From assembly GCA_036250225.1 (NCBI GenBank), contig JAPZLL010000012.1, positions 682,001 to 746,000 on the forward strand: DNA of 64,000 nucleotides. The letters are read 5' to 3'. A program made the translations under genes and the position numbers. Below are positions 31,621 to 43,818 of the stretch, piece by piece (the first letter of the stretch is position 1; the number at the start of each line of letters is the position of its first letter). The notes beneath the pieces are model-generated. The model was not told the DNA's origin. It ran no database searches and saw nothing but the letters and a program-made list of their open reading frames with translations. This DNA comes from Cercophora sp. LCS_1. Its lineage: Eukaryota > Ascomycota > Sordariomycetes > Sordariales > Lasiosphaeriaceae.

Positions 31621-34419
31621 CCTGGGGCGGCCGATGCACAACCGCAAACGCAGCCCCGTTCACGGGCGCGGGTTCACAGGCGCGGAAAAGCGTTCACAGG
31701 TGTAGGATCAGGCGGAATCGGGGCGCGTGAGTGGCCGCATCGAGGAGGGCGCGGGTCTCCGAGGGGGCACGCGGGTCCGCACACACCGCCGCCTGCGGCT
31801 TTCGAGGACTAGGCGGGTCCCTCAGGGCTACCCCAGCCGCTTCGAGGCTGAGGGGTGACCCTCAGGTGTGAAGAAGGGCTCTAGGCTGGCCACAGGGACC
31901 CCCAGGGTGACTGTGGTGGCTGTGAGGGACTGTCTTTGAGTGATGCGAGCCTTTGAGGCAATCAGACACGCTCCCGTTCTTGTTCTTAGACACCAGAAGC
32001 TTCATAGACACCAGGATGGCAAGAAATAACGAGTATCTACACTGCGGGACTGATCTACATGTGATTTGATTACAGTTTAGGCTGTTGACTTGAAGAGACA
32101 CAGGCATTTGAAACCCATGACTCGATAACCCGCGATTGGAGATTGCCCACTAGAGTCACCACCTTATCTGCCCTCACATTGTGTGTCCCGAAGCCGAAAG
32201 AAAGCCCAGAAGCGTCCTCGATGAAGCATAGAGACGGAATAAGGCAGACTCGAGCCCGACAATGGCATTTGTCTCGAGGGAACAGATCAACACCATGGTC
32301 GGGAAAAGTCAGGATGACAAGAACGCTTCGGATACGACCATCTAGTACCCAAGAAGACTTCACAGTATTCGAGCATTCGTCCGGAGATCTGTCGACAAGA
32401 ATTCCTACGACGAGGCGGGACCGTTAACAAGAACGAGAGGCTGGCTTTGATTACCTGAGATCCTACAATCCGTCCCGCCGGCGACCGAGATCCCGGCTGG
32501 TTGGGATTCGAGGGCTCGACCAAACATTCAAACAAGCGACGACTGAAACCAACCTTCTTAGGCCAAAATACGTGTACAGACGTAATGTAAACGGCTACAA
32601 GAGGTGGGAACGGACGTGGACACAGGAAACACGGCGGGAATTTGTGATCACCAAATTGCAAGAGAAGGAGTCACAATCATCCTAGCTTCGGCTGGACATC
32701 TACATATCTAAATGAGATACGGTAGATAGAAATCAAGTACAAGACAAATCAAGAATATTTCCCTGTCAGGGCGCGTCAACGTAATTCCTGTGTGGTCCCT
32801 TGATGGGACTCGCGATCCCAGTGGTTGGTCCTTCACGAAAGAACCCCATCGCGAGAAACCATTCTCGTTCTCAGAGACAGCCCATCTGTTTCCAAATGCC
32901 CAAATCCGATGCCCAAATTTCCTAATTACCAAGAACCGAGCCCTTGAAGACCTGGGGTCCCGACAATCCCGTCCGTCTCCCCAGAGCTGAAAACACCAAG
33001 ACAGCGATTCCCGCGCCAACAGGATATCCGTCCCCGTCAAAATGTGTCAATATCTCAGCCCAAAATACCCCAGTCACTCTCAAGAAGGGCAGAAAGCCAC
33101 AAGACCAAACTGACCGTCCATTTCTCCGTCCAGGGCCAGCCGATCCGACCGCGCAAGAAACCGATTCAAATCTCCCAAGCCCTCTCACGATACCCTCGCG
33201 AACCGTCCCACTCAAGAATCCGAGAAACGCATCACGAGCCGCCGTCTCATACTGGAGAAAGCACAGAGACCAGGGCCATTCTGCCTCGCCCTAAATAGGG
33301 GAGGGCAAAGCAGTCAGGAACGATCACCACCAAGCCAAGCCCAAGATCACGACCGACACACACAAGACATCACACGAGACAGAGCCAATACACATTCAAG
33401 ACGGTACATCATAGCTACCAGACCACCGAATGCTTCAAATAAACCCATTTCCAAGCCTCAAAACGCATCCATCCAAACTTCCCACTGCACATGTTCCCAA
33501 TTCTCGTCCCCCTCCACAGCCCCCAGATGGCTGTTGCCCATACTTCCGGCCCCGCCTCCGCCGCAACTCGGCTGACGTCGCGGATTCCGTCCGGTTTCCG
33601 TGGTAACCGGTCGGCGGCGGCGGCAACTTCAGCGGCCAACCGCGGCGGTGGGGTCGGAGGCAGTCGGAGTCACCTGCCTGTTTAGGAAAGTGTTTTCGGC
33701 AGTGGTTCGGCCGGTGTCGGATGGTGGCGGGCAGCGGCAGCCTTTTCGGATGGCACCGTGCGGTTCAAAATTAGCACGTGGATAATTAGCGTGGTCAAAT
33801 GTGATGGGTCCTGGGCATGGGCAGTGATAGTTTGGACAATCTTGCGCTAATATACGTGGTTTGGTAAAGGGAACATTCACAAGACAATCTGGCGTGGTGA
33901 TACTTTATCCTAGGGGCAGCTCAAAGCGTGTTGGCCCCCAAGCAAGTTCCTTGAAAGAGAGAAGCTGCCTTGCCAATGTGAATAGCGTGTCACCCTCCGA
34001 GGATCAAGCATCTTTGTCCCTAAAAAGTAGTGAAAGATTTGTGTCTGCTATTTAACCACCAGACCAGTCCTGGCGCCCCTGTGTCCCAGATCCGTATTGC
34101 CTCGCGCCATGCTATGCCTTTTCCCAACCAAATCCGTGTCCCAAGCCAACTCCAAGATTTTACGCCCTTGTTCATCGTTCCCTCGCTTCCGCCGCGTCCC
34201 AGCCGACCAGATGTGTTTTTGCGTCTCCTCTACTGATAAAATCTACCTGATCCCTCCGATGCCTTGATCCGTCCCGCTGACTCCCTTTCTCCAGCAGATG
34301 TCCAAATGGTTGGCTGCCCACGAGAGCCGTCACCTTCGTGGTCATGCCTTCAGCCCTCCCCGTCAAACCTCGAATTCCGAATCGCCAATCCCGATCAACC
34401 CTGCGTCGAGCTTCCACAC
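31621..34419. other. gene-free stretch
   Basis: I see no gene. Open frames are short (up to 124 codons) and without domains. The part at 31660-31860 is very GC-rich; 32000-33300 is average. It could hold an old, unrecognisable transposon. Confidence 0.4.
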
Positions 34420-36311
34420 TCAGACCTGCCTCCTCCCAGGCCTCTCATACGTGACAGCCTGCGTCAACGGCCCCGTGTAGTAATGTCGACCGTGGGTATA
34501 CCAGAACCCGATCGAAAAGGCCGAGACGAAAATAAACACCACGACGGCATAGTTCATCTGCCAAAAGTCCATCAGCACCATTTCCTACAGTTACTTGAGC
34601 ACAAGGAGGGTGTCTTACGTTTCCAGGGGTCACAGGCAGCTCTGTCGGGAAGAAAAAGATGACAGCCATGAAACCGTTCCATGCCACGGCGATCAGGTTG
34701 ACCGTCGTACTCCACTTGCCAAGGTTCCACGGTCCCCTCTCGAACCTCCCGTACAAGATCTTACACGCAATCGGAATCACATAAGAGACGTTGAGGGCGA
34801 CTGTACAGACGTTGAACACAGCGCTAATGGCAGTGTAGCTTGCAAGACCCAACAGGTTGACTGTGATCTCGAGGGCGGCATAGATCCAAACAGCTGCAAT
34901 GGGAGTCTGTGAGCGCTTCGAGATGCGCTTCCAGATGTTGGAAAAGGGGAGGAGGTCGTCCCGCGCCAGGGCAAAGATGGTTCGACTGCCAGCTTGGATG
35001 CCAGGAAGGGCAACGAGGTTCATAACAATGAAGCCACAGAGTGTAAACAGAATAGCCGGGCCGCGGCCCATTGCGTTGAAGAAGAGTTGTGCCACCTATT
35101 GGACAGTCAGCATTCAAGTCAGAGAACCTGGAATACCAGACATGGACATCGGTCGTCTGTTGGAGACGTACAGGCTGACCGCTCGGGCTGTTGACCAAGT
35201 CCAACGGATTCCCCATGCACAACACTAGCACAAGGTTGAACAAGAACCCAATGACGTATGTAAACGTTGTGGCATTCGCAATAGCTTTGGGCACAACCCG
35301 TGACGGATCCTTGGCTTCCTCTGCAATTCTGTAAAAACATCAGCCGTTGCTCGACGAAGGCAAGACCAAACTCACCGCGCAGTACTGTCAGCACTCGTCA
35401 TAATCCATGCCGGTGTCAAGCAGCCAAACAAAAAGGCAAATCCCGGTGGACTCCATCCCGACGTGGGCTGGAATTCGGTGAACGCATACTGAAACGTGTG
35501 CTTGTCCTTGGTCTGGGCAAGCAACGTGACACAGGCCGCAACCAGGACACTAACATGGAAGACGACATAGCCACTGGTCAGCCTGTTCAACCAAAGAGTC
35601 GGCAGCGTGTTGATAGATGCGTGGACGATGGTGAGAGCCGCCATGGTGCCAACGACATGATAATTGGTCGGCACGTAGGAGAAGTTGGTCATGATGGAAA
35701 CGGCAGCCAACAGCATCTGGCTCGAAGCATACTCGGTGGCAGCACTGCCCGTCACCGTTCCCACAAGGTTAATGTATCCTACGCAATGTCAGTTTCAAAT
35801 TTAGGCCACGCTTTGTAGCACCGTGATATCTTACCTGCAAGCCAACACAAGAACGGCACTTGGTTTTCAGGGGCCAAGAACTTGAGCGTAAAGTACATTG
35901 CCCCTGAGCTTGGATATGCCGATGAGATCTCAGCAATGCTCAGAGCCAGAGCCCAGGCGCCGGCGCCCCCGATAATCCAACTCCACATGATGGCGGCCGC
36001 TCCGCCCGCTTGGAGACCGTAAATCCACGTCGACATCAGCGAGCCGTACACCCCTGATATCGACATGGCAAAGCTGAAGCTCGACCATGTTGAGAACTCG
36101 CGCTTGAAGACCTATCGAGGGTCAGTACTGTTCATTCGGTGTTAGGGAGAAGCGAGCTTCCTACTGGTGTGTATCCCAAGGCCTCTAGCGTCTTATCGGC
36201 CTCGTCCAGAGCCTCATCACTTGTGGATGATGACGGGGTGGCATCTCCTGCTACCCTTCCCAAAGGCCTTTGGGTGATGGATGGTACCTTTTCCAGACGA
36301 TTTGCCGCCAT
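34420..36311 (-). CDS. APC-superfamily amino-acid/GABA-type permease
   Basis: This is a plasma-membrane proton-coupled permease of the fungal GABA/choline/amino-acid group. Six exons join in phase: 36165-36311, 35835-36111, 35376-35778, 35172-35328, 34619-35095 and 34420-34557 (introns 47-76 nt), giving 532 residues. The cytosolic N-terminus (MAANRLEKVPS..., ~60 residues) leads into FSTWSSFSFAMSISGVYGS and the conserved AEISSAYPSSGAMYF. Later come FGCLTPAWIMTSADSTARIA, EEAKDPSRVVPKAI, and PGIQAGSRTIFALARDDLLP, matching conserved transmembrane and loop segments of the family. About twelve membrane helices are expected. The last exon starts at CAG|ATGAAC; a nearer CTGTAG acceptor would leave a 34-nt intron and is rejected. 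Substrate cannot be told from sequence. Confidence 0.94.
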
Positions 36312-39300
36312 AATTCTAGCAGGCACGGGAGACTTTGGGTTTGATGGAGGGTTGCCCCGTGAAACAGAGTCGAGCTTTGGGGTAAGATGGGCTTTTTGTT
36401 CCCTTGGGGCGGCGTCGCCCTGTCTCCCATCGGGCCTTGACCGCTCCCGCATGCCGTTGCTGTACCACTACTTCGACCGATGCAACAGATTCCTCCCTTG
36501 GAGGAACTCGATGCTCAAGCTGCAGCAAAGGTCCCATGACGTGACACTTGCGGCAATCTTCCTGCGGGGCTCGGTGACTACTGTACTGCGCCCCTTGAGC
36601 TTGGTTGCCAATGGTTCTTGTGCATTCTGTGCGTTCTTGCTACCCATCACAGCGGTCACAGCGATTTGGTGATGATGGGCACCCGTCCGTTATCGGCTGC
36701 CAGTCTGGCTGACAGGTTTATCCCCTGGTGATCAGTTCACGAAGCGGTCATGTCGACCCAAACAACTAGCGGGTAAAACCAAGATATTGGTCAGTAATCT
36801 GCCGGATGTCAATTTTTGCTGCCAAATATAGCCAAGCTCCAGAGACCAAACGAGCTAGGAGTCTGTCGGGCTGTCTGGGATCGGATCCTGAACTCGCCAG
36901 CCCCTCAAGACTGGACAACGACGAAGGGATGATCCCCATATGTGATATCTGCATGATGGCGCTTGCATGGGGGTGCGTAAGGGTGTTCGACACAAGCATC
37001 AGGAAGCCTCGTTGAGTCGTTGGGCATCAGCTTGTCCCATTGACCAAAAGGAATGGTTGGCAACCACAACCGCAAGTCGGCCATGACAGACCAAGACGAA
37101 TGATTCCTTTCGATTGTTCCAGACTCGACCGTCAACCGCGCTCGGCCTCGACTCAAAGGCCCGATCCCGGGGATGCGACCCACGTTCAACATGTGGTTGG
37201 CCCGTCGTGCATACGACTAGCTTGGCTGCTTGGACCTAAACTAGCTGCCGACTGCCCTGCTCTAGCTCCCCGCTCCTGGTTCCGTGAACGGGTATGGGGC
37301 CCATCCAGCCAGGAAGGATCCGGATATCTGCCGCTGTATTTGCCCATGCATGCTGACCCACGACTTGCTCGGCCAAGGTGCAACCCACAGCTTGGTCGCG
37401 CCAATCCTTGTCTCGGTCGGAAAAGCTCCGGGTTGCCAGGCAGACCGCTCGAAGGCGCCAAGGGACCTATCAAACTCAGCCGTCCTCGTGATGGCCTTCC
37501 CTGATCCGAGCTCGACGGGTCTGGCAACGGAACGCGATCGGCGTCTCTCGGAACTGCCACCTCTCGGCCGATGTTTACACGAGCGCCTCGACGAAATCGG
37601 GATTATTGGGGTAGCGGCACGAACTGCATTGCGGGCACTGGGATTCCAAGCTGGTCAGTTCAGGACATCGCAAAGGAGGAAACAAAACTCAGCACGGCAA
37701 GAAAAGAACTAGGTAACACGGTTCCGGAAGCACAGGGACAAACAAGAACCAGAACAAGACGAGTAACCCATCCAGCATCGACATGAGTCGCCATTGAGAG
37801 ACCCAGCAAATCACAACAGCGAATTGGGTTGCATAGAGAGACTTGTCTTCCTGTTGGAGGGTACCGACACGACGCATCCATCTCCCTGCAGTCCACCCAA
37901 TGAAGCGCAACGCGGCACGGCGCCGAGTGGTAGGATGCCGGGATGCCCCGGACTGCTGTGTCCCCTAGGATATCGAGGAGACCACAGCATAGACAGATTT
38001 AAGCCCCCGTCGAGCGGCATGAGCCAAGGCAATGTAACCTGGGGTCCTGATGCAATGCTTCCCGCTTAACCCCCACCTATTCGCGTGTGGCGGTCCGCAT
38101 GTATCGGGCTCGGTCTTGGACATTGCGACAGGTCGTTTGTTGGGCTTCATCGAGCCCTCCGTAGCATGGCGGCAACGAGGGGTAGTCAAACGGCAGGCAG
38201 TCAGTCGGTCCAAGCGATTCGATCTCAAGAGAGCGGAGTATGAGCCGGGGGCAGAGGGACAGACTTCTTCCCCATGGTGGGCAGGTCTGGATCGGGTTTC
38301 TTACCAACCAACATTGATCAGAGCAGCACCGCAATCCAAGCCAGAAAGGCCACTTTGATGGGGTCCGGGGAGAAACCCAATTTCTGATTACGGCCGATAA
38401 CTCGCACTGGACAACGCGGAAGCCACACCTTGTTCTGTGGGGAGCACCTCCCTTTCTCCGACCACCATCGTGCCTTCCACCCCCATCTGCCCTTTCACCA
38501 CACCCAACAGGAGAACAAAAAGCTCCAACTAATTGAGCACAAACAGGCACCCCACAACGGACGGAAGCCGAAGATAGCCGATATTCACTGACGCCAGACG
38601 AAAAGCGCCGATATTGTGACGAAAACGTGCGCCGCCTGCACAATCCGACGAAACCACCTTCCCCACACACGAACCGGACGAAAAGCGCACAACTACACCA
38701 CATTTCGTCGCAACCCGGGAAAAGAGGCGCGCCAGTGCGCCGGATCTCGTCCGAGCCTTGCGACGGAAATACCAAAAAGAGCCTAGAACAATATACTATT
38801 GGATCAAGCAAAATTTGACATTTTCCCTTCTTGTTCCCACCACATTCCCCAAAACATCCTGGCACGACAGATGGCATCCCCACATTTGACATTCCCTTTT
38901 CCGCAAAACATAGAGCATCCCGTTGAGCGAAAATTTCATTGATATGCCAGGTCAAGATTGCACTTGAGAAAATGCCCTCCCCGTGCCAATCTAATTTTCA
39001 TGAGTGCCTTACCACCCATAGAAAATCGATCTCTATGCAGGGATAAACACAAAGGCAAGGGTAGATAGCAACGACCAGAGGTCAAACTACCAGATTTCAA
39101 CTACCTACAGCTCCGGCTCGCCGCCTAGAAGCTCATCGCAGGAATAACCGCCAGGGAAGCTCTGGAAGATAGGCGTCTTTCGTGGCGCTCCGCCTAGGAG
39201 ATTGACTGGTCTGGTCACTAACGAGGCATACGTGGAGGCAATGGCGACCGTGAAATCCGTTCCTGGACTGGCTATGGCTGTCGCGTTTGGACACATGGGG

Positions 39301-40300
39301 GATCACGCACGTTGTGGAAGATACGAGGGTAAAGAGGGAAGAGCCGCCGTGAAATATATTCGTGACTGCTTGCCGAAGGGCTCCCCTGGCTCGGGAACAT
39401 AGACTTGAATGCGTTGTTAAGAATATATCGAGTGCTTCAATGCATTCAAGCAAAGAATGGCTTCCGTGAAAGGGCCTTTTGGGTAGGAGCAGTCTTGATC
39501 AATACGCTACAAACAAGTAGATGTCTCATTGTAATGAACAAAATTGTTACGCCTTTGTCCAGCCAGAATTTTGCGGCTCGGCAGCGGATGGTCTCATCCG
39601 GCCGAGCTGGAAGATCAACAGGTGGAAGAAAAGATCAAGATTTTGGAGCCCATGATTAGTCTTTTGGGGGGTGTACACAACTCTGGTTCTGATGAGACGG
39701 CTCCCACAGCAAGAATGAGGATCATCAGCTGGAAGAGATTTCCTAGAAGCAAGAGGGAGCCGCGGACCAAGAGAAGCACGACTACAGATAGCAGCAGCGC
39801 CTTGGGTGATGCAGAGGTCAAGATAGCCTCAGTTTCTCGCTTAGCACAGCACGCAAGCCAACTGCAAACGCTCAACCACTGAGGCTGAACGCACGAAGAC
39901 AAATCAGCAGAGCGCTCTCGGCCCTTGAGAAGCCAACTTCGACACGCAAGATCCAGACGCAGTATTCCCGTACGATCTACAGCCAAATCCAAGTCACGAG
40001 ACCCCTGAGAAAGTCAAGCCCGATCCAAAGGACGTCTCTACGACTCCACCTCGCATGCCATCATCCAGCCCATTCGCGCCCAGCTCATTGTGTCACCCCC
40101 AACCTTGCTCCGACCAAAACAACGTCATCCCGACTGCCATCTCTGGCGCCGGCTAAAATCCGCTGTGGCGTTGTCACTTGGGCCGCTCCCAAGCCGCCTG
40201 TCAGAAGCAAGCACATCCCAGCTCGGGCGGGCTGAGAATGACGTAGTGCGGGGCCACATCACATCCAGAACAAGTTTCCCAAGACAACAGTCCAAAAACG
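36312..40300. other. gene-free stretch
   Basis: No gene that I can support lies in these 4 kb. A 292-codon minus frame (38077-38955) is Cys/Arg-rich without a domain. Around 38590-38740 the word GACGAAAA recurs several times on the plus strand. The frame at 39615-39992 (minus) holds Leu-rich hydrophobic runs but no usable start or family resemblance. Confidence 0.4.
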
Positions 40301-40307
40301 AGCGAGC

Positions 40308-40316
40308 ATATAATAC
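40308..40316 (+). promoter_or_regulatory. TATA-like box of the small LEA-like gene
   Basis: CATATAATA lies ~126 bases upstream of ATG 40442, followed by ACCCCGATGTGACCCCC. CCCCT-type stress elements are not exactly matched, so no regulator is assigned. Confidence 0.4.
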
Positions 40317-40441
40317 CCCGATGTGACCCCCAGAGACTCGAGCTAAATTGTTTCCTAGCATCCATCGAATACATACCCAGCTACGATAAAATATCCAAAC
40401 CGAACACGACACGACACACCATCGTCACACAAGCAAACAAG

Positions 40442-40714
40442 ATGAACAACAAGGACAAGAACTCGGGCGTCACTGGCGCAGCCAAGACCGTTACCTCGAC
40501 GCTTGGTAATACAGTAGGCGGTCTGACCAATACTGTTGGCGGCGTGGTGGGAGCTGCCTCGCGAGGGCTTGGGGAGACGGTCAATGGTGCTACGGGAGGC
40601 TTTGGAAAGCCGCTTGGTGATGGGCTGGCGAATGTTGGGACTGGGGTTGAGGGTGGCGCTGCTAGTGTAGCTAAGGGTGTGAAAGATGCCGGGGAGTGGA
40701 AGACCAACTACTGA
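40442..40714 (+). CDS. small Gly/Ala-rich LEA-like conserved fungal protein
   Basis: The single-exon protein of 90 residues has no signal peptide, membrane segment or Cys. It consists of near-repeats TLGNTVGGLTNTVGGVVGAA, GLGETVNGATGGFGKPLGDG and EGGAASVAKGVKDAGEWK. The spacing of T/V-G-G and N-T-V words suggests an amphipathic or disordered, hydrophilin-like chain. It reminds me of short conserved fungal proteins of unknown function that are abundant under stress, but I cannot name a family with certainty. The codons favour C and G at the third position (AAC, AAG, GTC), supporting real coding. A TATA-like box and a CAAGCAAACAAG leader precede the ATG. Confidence 0.78.
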   Translation: MNNKDKNSGVTGAAKTVTSTLGNTVGGLTNTVGGVVGAASRGLGETVNGATGGFGKPLGDGLANVGTGVEGGAASVAKGVKDAGEWKTNY

Positions 40715-41748
40715 TGTGGTGTCAAGGGAGAGGTTGTCATGGGATTGGTACGATAGCTGTGACTTGGAAATACATCTATACGGAGATCTATCTAGCTGGT
40801 TATCATCTACTTCTTGTTTCCTAGGCTGTGAATTTCTTTAAGGACGACATTCCAGAGACATGACCAACACAGACGCTGTGTCTAGAACCTGGTACAGAAT
40901 AGCAGGACAGATGTCAGGCCATTGAGATTCGCATCACGTCAAAACGTATAGGTCTTTTAATTCTACCTCTGATGATGTAAATTAGATTTCAATTGCTTCA
41001 AAGATGTTATATTTGCCTCCCAGCTTTTGGCGATGAATTCTGCAGGCTGATCTCTTTGCGATGTCCGGTTTTCTGTGCAGAACCAGCACCAAAGCAATGG
41101 ACTCGACAATGGGCTGTTTTGACTAGGACCAAATACTATTTCATCAAAAATGTCTTTCTAAGTTCCTTATAATTATCTTGAGTCAATTTGGCGTCCGTAA
41201 CACAAAGGCGGCCTGCAGGGCGCAGACCTGGGAGCAAAGGGCGCGAAAACACCAACATCACGGGCCACCACATCATGCGGACAGGAACAGTCGCGATCCT
41301 CGACTTCCAAAGAAAAATATTTCGAATCAACTCAAGGTTGCATGATATTGTACTCTTGATGCACAAAACAGCACATATCCACACTTATTGTGCCCTGTTG
41401 TGCCCGAAAGCGCGGGCGGACCGCCGCAAATCCCAACTCCACCGCCAACTCCACGACTGTCCCAGACAAAAATCGTCATCCCAAACCACTATGACGACCC
41501 CCCAAAACTTTGAATTAGGTTATCTCCCGTTCCAAAGCTCCAATCCTCTTCAGATTTCAAACGCATACTCGACAATCAAACCTCTGTGCGGTCCCAACTT
41601 CCCAAGTCTCCAAGTCCAACCTCCACAAACCTCATTTTTTTTCTGTCCAGGTCTTTTCGCGCAGTTTTTATTTCACGAAATTTGATCAAGTCCCGCAGTC
41701 CACGACCGTCCAACCCACAAAACACCAAACCACCTCCTCCAAATATAC
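40715..41748. other. gene-free stretch
   Basis: I see no gene. 40730-41200 is AT-rich relative to the window. A 165-codon plus frame (41188-41685) has no domain. Confidence 0.45.
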
Positions 41749-42336
41749 TCAATCATCCCCATACCCACCCTGCCGTCCATCCTGATCATTCCTCATAATC
41801 TCCTCCCTCCCCGTCTTGGCATACGTATCCGACCCAAACCGCAACGGCAAGCAAACCCCGTAGCAAGTCGGCAGCATCTGCCCGTTCACCTCGCGGTAGA
41901 CGCAATCCTTGGCATTCTCCTGCCACGACGGCGTAGCGAAGCAGACCTTGCCCTCGCCGCAGCCGATCTCCTCCTTCCCGCCGCACCCGTCGTGGTTGGG
42001 CACGCAGATGCCCATCCCATCGCAGGACGGACCGCACTCGTAGTGGTGCCGCGGATCGGCGCGGCAGTATTCGATGCGCTCGTCGCAGTCGTCCATGAGA
42101 CCCCAGCCGCCGCAGAGGGTGTAGATGTGTTGGCGGGTGATGTCGATCTCCTGGCACGTGCCCGGGCAGCCGTCGAACCAGTTGTCTTTCCAGAAGGTGC
42201 AGTTGATTTGGGTCGGGACGCACGTCAGGGTCGGGCAGTCGGGGTGGTCGTGGCCGCAGGGGATGCCGACCTCTGAGGGGTCTGGGAGGGGGGTGGAGGC
42301 GACGAGGGTGAAGAGATGGAAGAGGAGGAGATGCAT
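41749..42336 (-). CDS. small secreted cysteine-rich protein (18 Cys)
   Basis: The single-exon protein has 195 residues. Start ATG 42336 gives MHLLLFHLFTLVASTPLPDP, a short signal peptide; the frame continues upstream through a TATA-like box and is not coding there. The mature part has 18 cysteines, enough for nine disulfides, spaced in pairs such as C-PGT-C, C-GPS-C and C-YGV-C. Asp/Gly-rich segments lie between them (CGHDHPDC, CDGMGICVPNHDGC). No enzyme motif is visible. Such size and Cys density suit an apoplastic effector or a cell-wall-associated protein. The last ~25 residues are polar and lack Cys. I do not recognise a named family. Confidence 0.82.
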   Translation of the reverse strand: MHLLLFHLFTLVASTPLPDPSEVGIPCGHDHPDCPTLTCVPTQINCTFWKDNWFDGCPGTCQEIDITRQHIYTLCGGWGLMDDCDERIEYCRADPRHHYECGPSCDGMGICVPNHDGCGGKEEIGCGEGKVCFATPSWQENAKDCVYREVNGQMLPTCYGVCLPLRFGSDTYAKTGREEIMRNDQDGRQGGYGDD

Positions 42337-42936
42337 TTTTGGGTTGCTGGGAGATGTGTAGACAGTGATTTGGCTGGGAGGGAGAGAAGAGCTGGTGACG
42401 GTGTTGAAGAGGGGGGTTTTGTCCGTCGATATATATAAAGATTTAAGACAGCATCCTTCCTGTAATTTGATGGAGTCCTTCAGCTGGTGATAGATTATCC
42501 GGAGGATTCGGTGGACTATGGAGGTCACATTGAGGATTCGCCCTACTGCGGGGATAGATTGCCACATATTGGTCCTGAACCGGGAATCGAGTCTGGATAA
42601 ATTGAGGCCCTTGGAGGGCGGGAATTGCCGCCATCTCGGCCTCCGTATGGGTAGTCATCGAAGACGGTTTCTTGGTGGTTTGCAGACTTTTCCTTTAGCG
42701 GAGTCTTTGCAAACCTAGCTAGTGAATCTTGATCCAGTGGATTCGACACGATCCCGACGCTGGTCGACGACCTAGGTGTCTTGTCGTTGATCAGACAACC
42801 GCCTTGTAACAGAGTCACATGCTCGAAGCTCAAGAGAGTTCGGCGTCTCGACAGTCCCGCAAGCAAATATACCCGTTGGTGGTATCAAGTCATGGGTATC
42901 CATTCCGCTATTAAATCAAAACAGCTTCTCTCCATG
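42337..42936. other. intergenic region
   Basis: No gene is seen. The interval holds the promoter of the Cys-rich gene and the 3' region of the four-helix membrane protein. Confidence 0.5.
42428..42440 (-). promoter_or_regulatory. TATA-like box of the Cys-rich gene
   Basis: Read on the minus strand this is CTTTATATATATC, about 93 bases before ATG 42336. Confidence 0.5.
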
Positions 42937-43695
42937 CTATACCGGCACAACCCTGGCCTGCATCCTCCTCTTCTGTCTTTCGCTAAAGTGTATCATCTCG
43001 GCCTGGTTCCTAGCCACTCGTTCCTCGTCCGCAGCCCGTTTCCGAATTATAACCAGATAGACGCCGGCGATGGCTGCCGCCAGGATGAAAGCCGCATGTA
43101 AGAGACTGTATAAACACCGGAATTAGCGTCTCCTCAACAAAGCAGTAATTCGGCGGCATGGATGTAGATGTACCTAAAGACCATCATCAAGATCATAGAC
43201 GTATTAACATCCTCCGCCCATATCGCCCTCACCTCGCCAACCTCGAAAAGGACGCCCCGATATACATCGAAGCCACTGGAGCTTATTGTCACAAAACAGA
43301 ACACGCCGACCGCCGCGACAGCGATATCGAAAAGGACGACGACAGGGTTGATCGGTCGCTTTCGCGTCAGGAAGAGGAGGGAGACAGTCTCATATGCGTC
43401 CGAGAGAATCGCAGCGCCGACCTGGAGTCCAGGTATTTAGTGAATAAACCACGACAAGACCCCTCTGGTGTTTAGAAGCACGTACAGCAAAGAACGAGGG
43501 GAAAAACAGGTCGACCCTCACACTCGGCTCCGACTTCCAGCGATCGTAGGCCCACGCGAGAAAGGTAATGGTTCCAATCTCGAGCAAGACAGCCAGAAAG
43601 CGGAAAAGGATGCTCAGCAGCCTGTACACGAGCCCCAGCTCGCCAGGGCCTTCCTCGCCGACCAGCCCCAGCTTCCTCCATACCCCCGAGGCCAT
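42937..43695 (-). CDS. four-helix integral membrane protein, unknown function
   Basis: Three exons join in phase: 43486-43695, 43174-43421 and 42937-43105 (introns 64 and 68 nt), giving 208 residues. Start ATG 43695 (MASGVWRKLGLVGEEG). Hydrophobic segments follow: LLSILFRFLAVLLEIGTITF near residues 24-44, one in VGAAILSDAYETVSLLFL near 70-90, and one in NPVVVLFDIAVAAVGVFCFV near 95-115. The last is AAFILAAAIAGVYLVII near 155-172. Basic residues follow helices 2 and 4 (TRKRP, RKRAADEER). The topology resembles fungal MARVEL-like four-helix proteins, but I see no diagnostic motif. The exon joins are strongly supported because each restores a hydrophobic segment. Confidence 0.8.
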
Positions 43696-43800
43696 TCCGA
43701 CCGTCCCTTGGGTGTATTTCCAGCCCAGCCCCAACGCGCTTTCCCACGCCCTCCCCCCACGATATTATTGTTCGCTCGTGTGTTCTTGTGAAGAGTGTCT

Positions 43801-43818
43801 CGGTCGGTCGGTCGGTCA
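43801..43818. repeat. (CGGT)4 microsatellite
   Basis: CGGT occurs four times in succession, in the likely leader of the membrane-protein gene. Confidence 0.9.

Noticed and set aside
34585..34618. CTGTAG acceptor for the last permease intron
   Set aside because: It would leave a 34-nt intron, shorter than any other in the window. The CAG at 34558-34560 gives 61 nt and a better family match.
38077..38955. 292-codon minus-strand open frame
   Set aside because: It is Cys/Arg-rich with no domain, overlaps other long frames, and its codon use is unlike that of the clear genes. It is probably chance in GC-rich DNA.
39615..39992. Leu-rich hydrophobic frame as a membrane protein
   Set aside because: The plus strand has an equally open frame, there is no convincing start or splice context, and the Leu runs are likely the antisense of a Lys/Glu/Ser-rich stretch.
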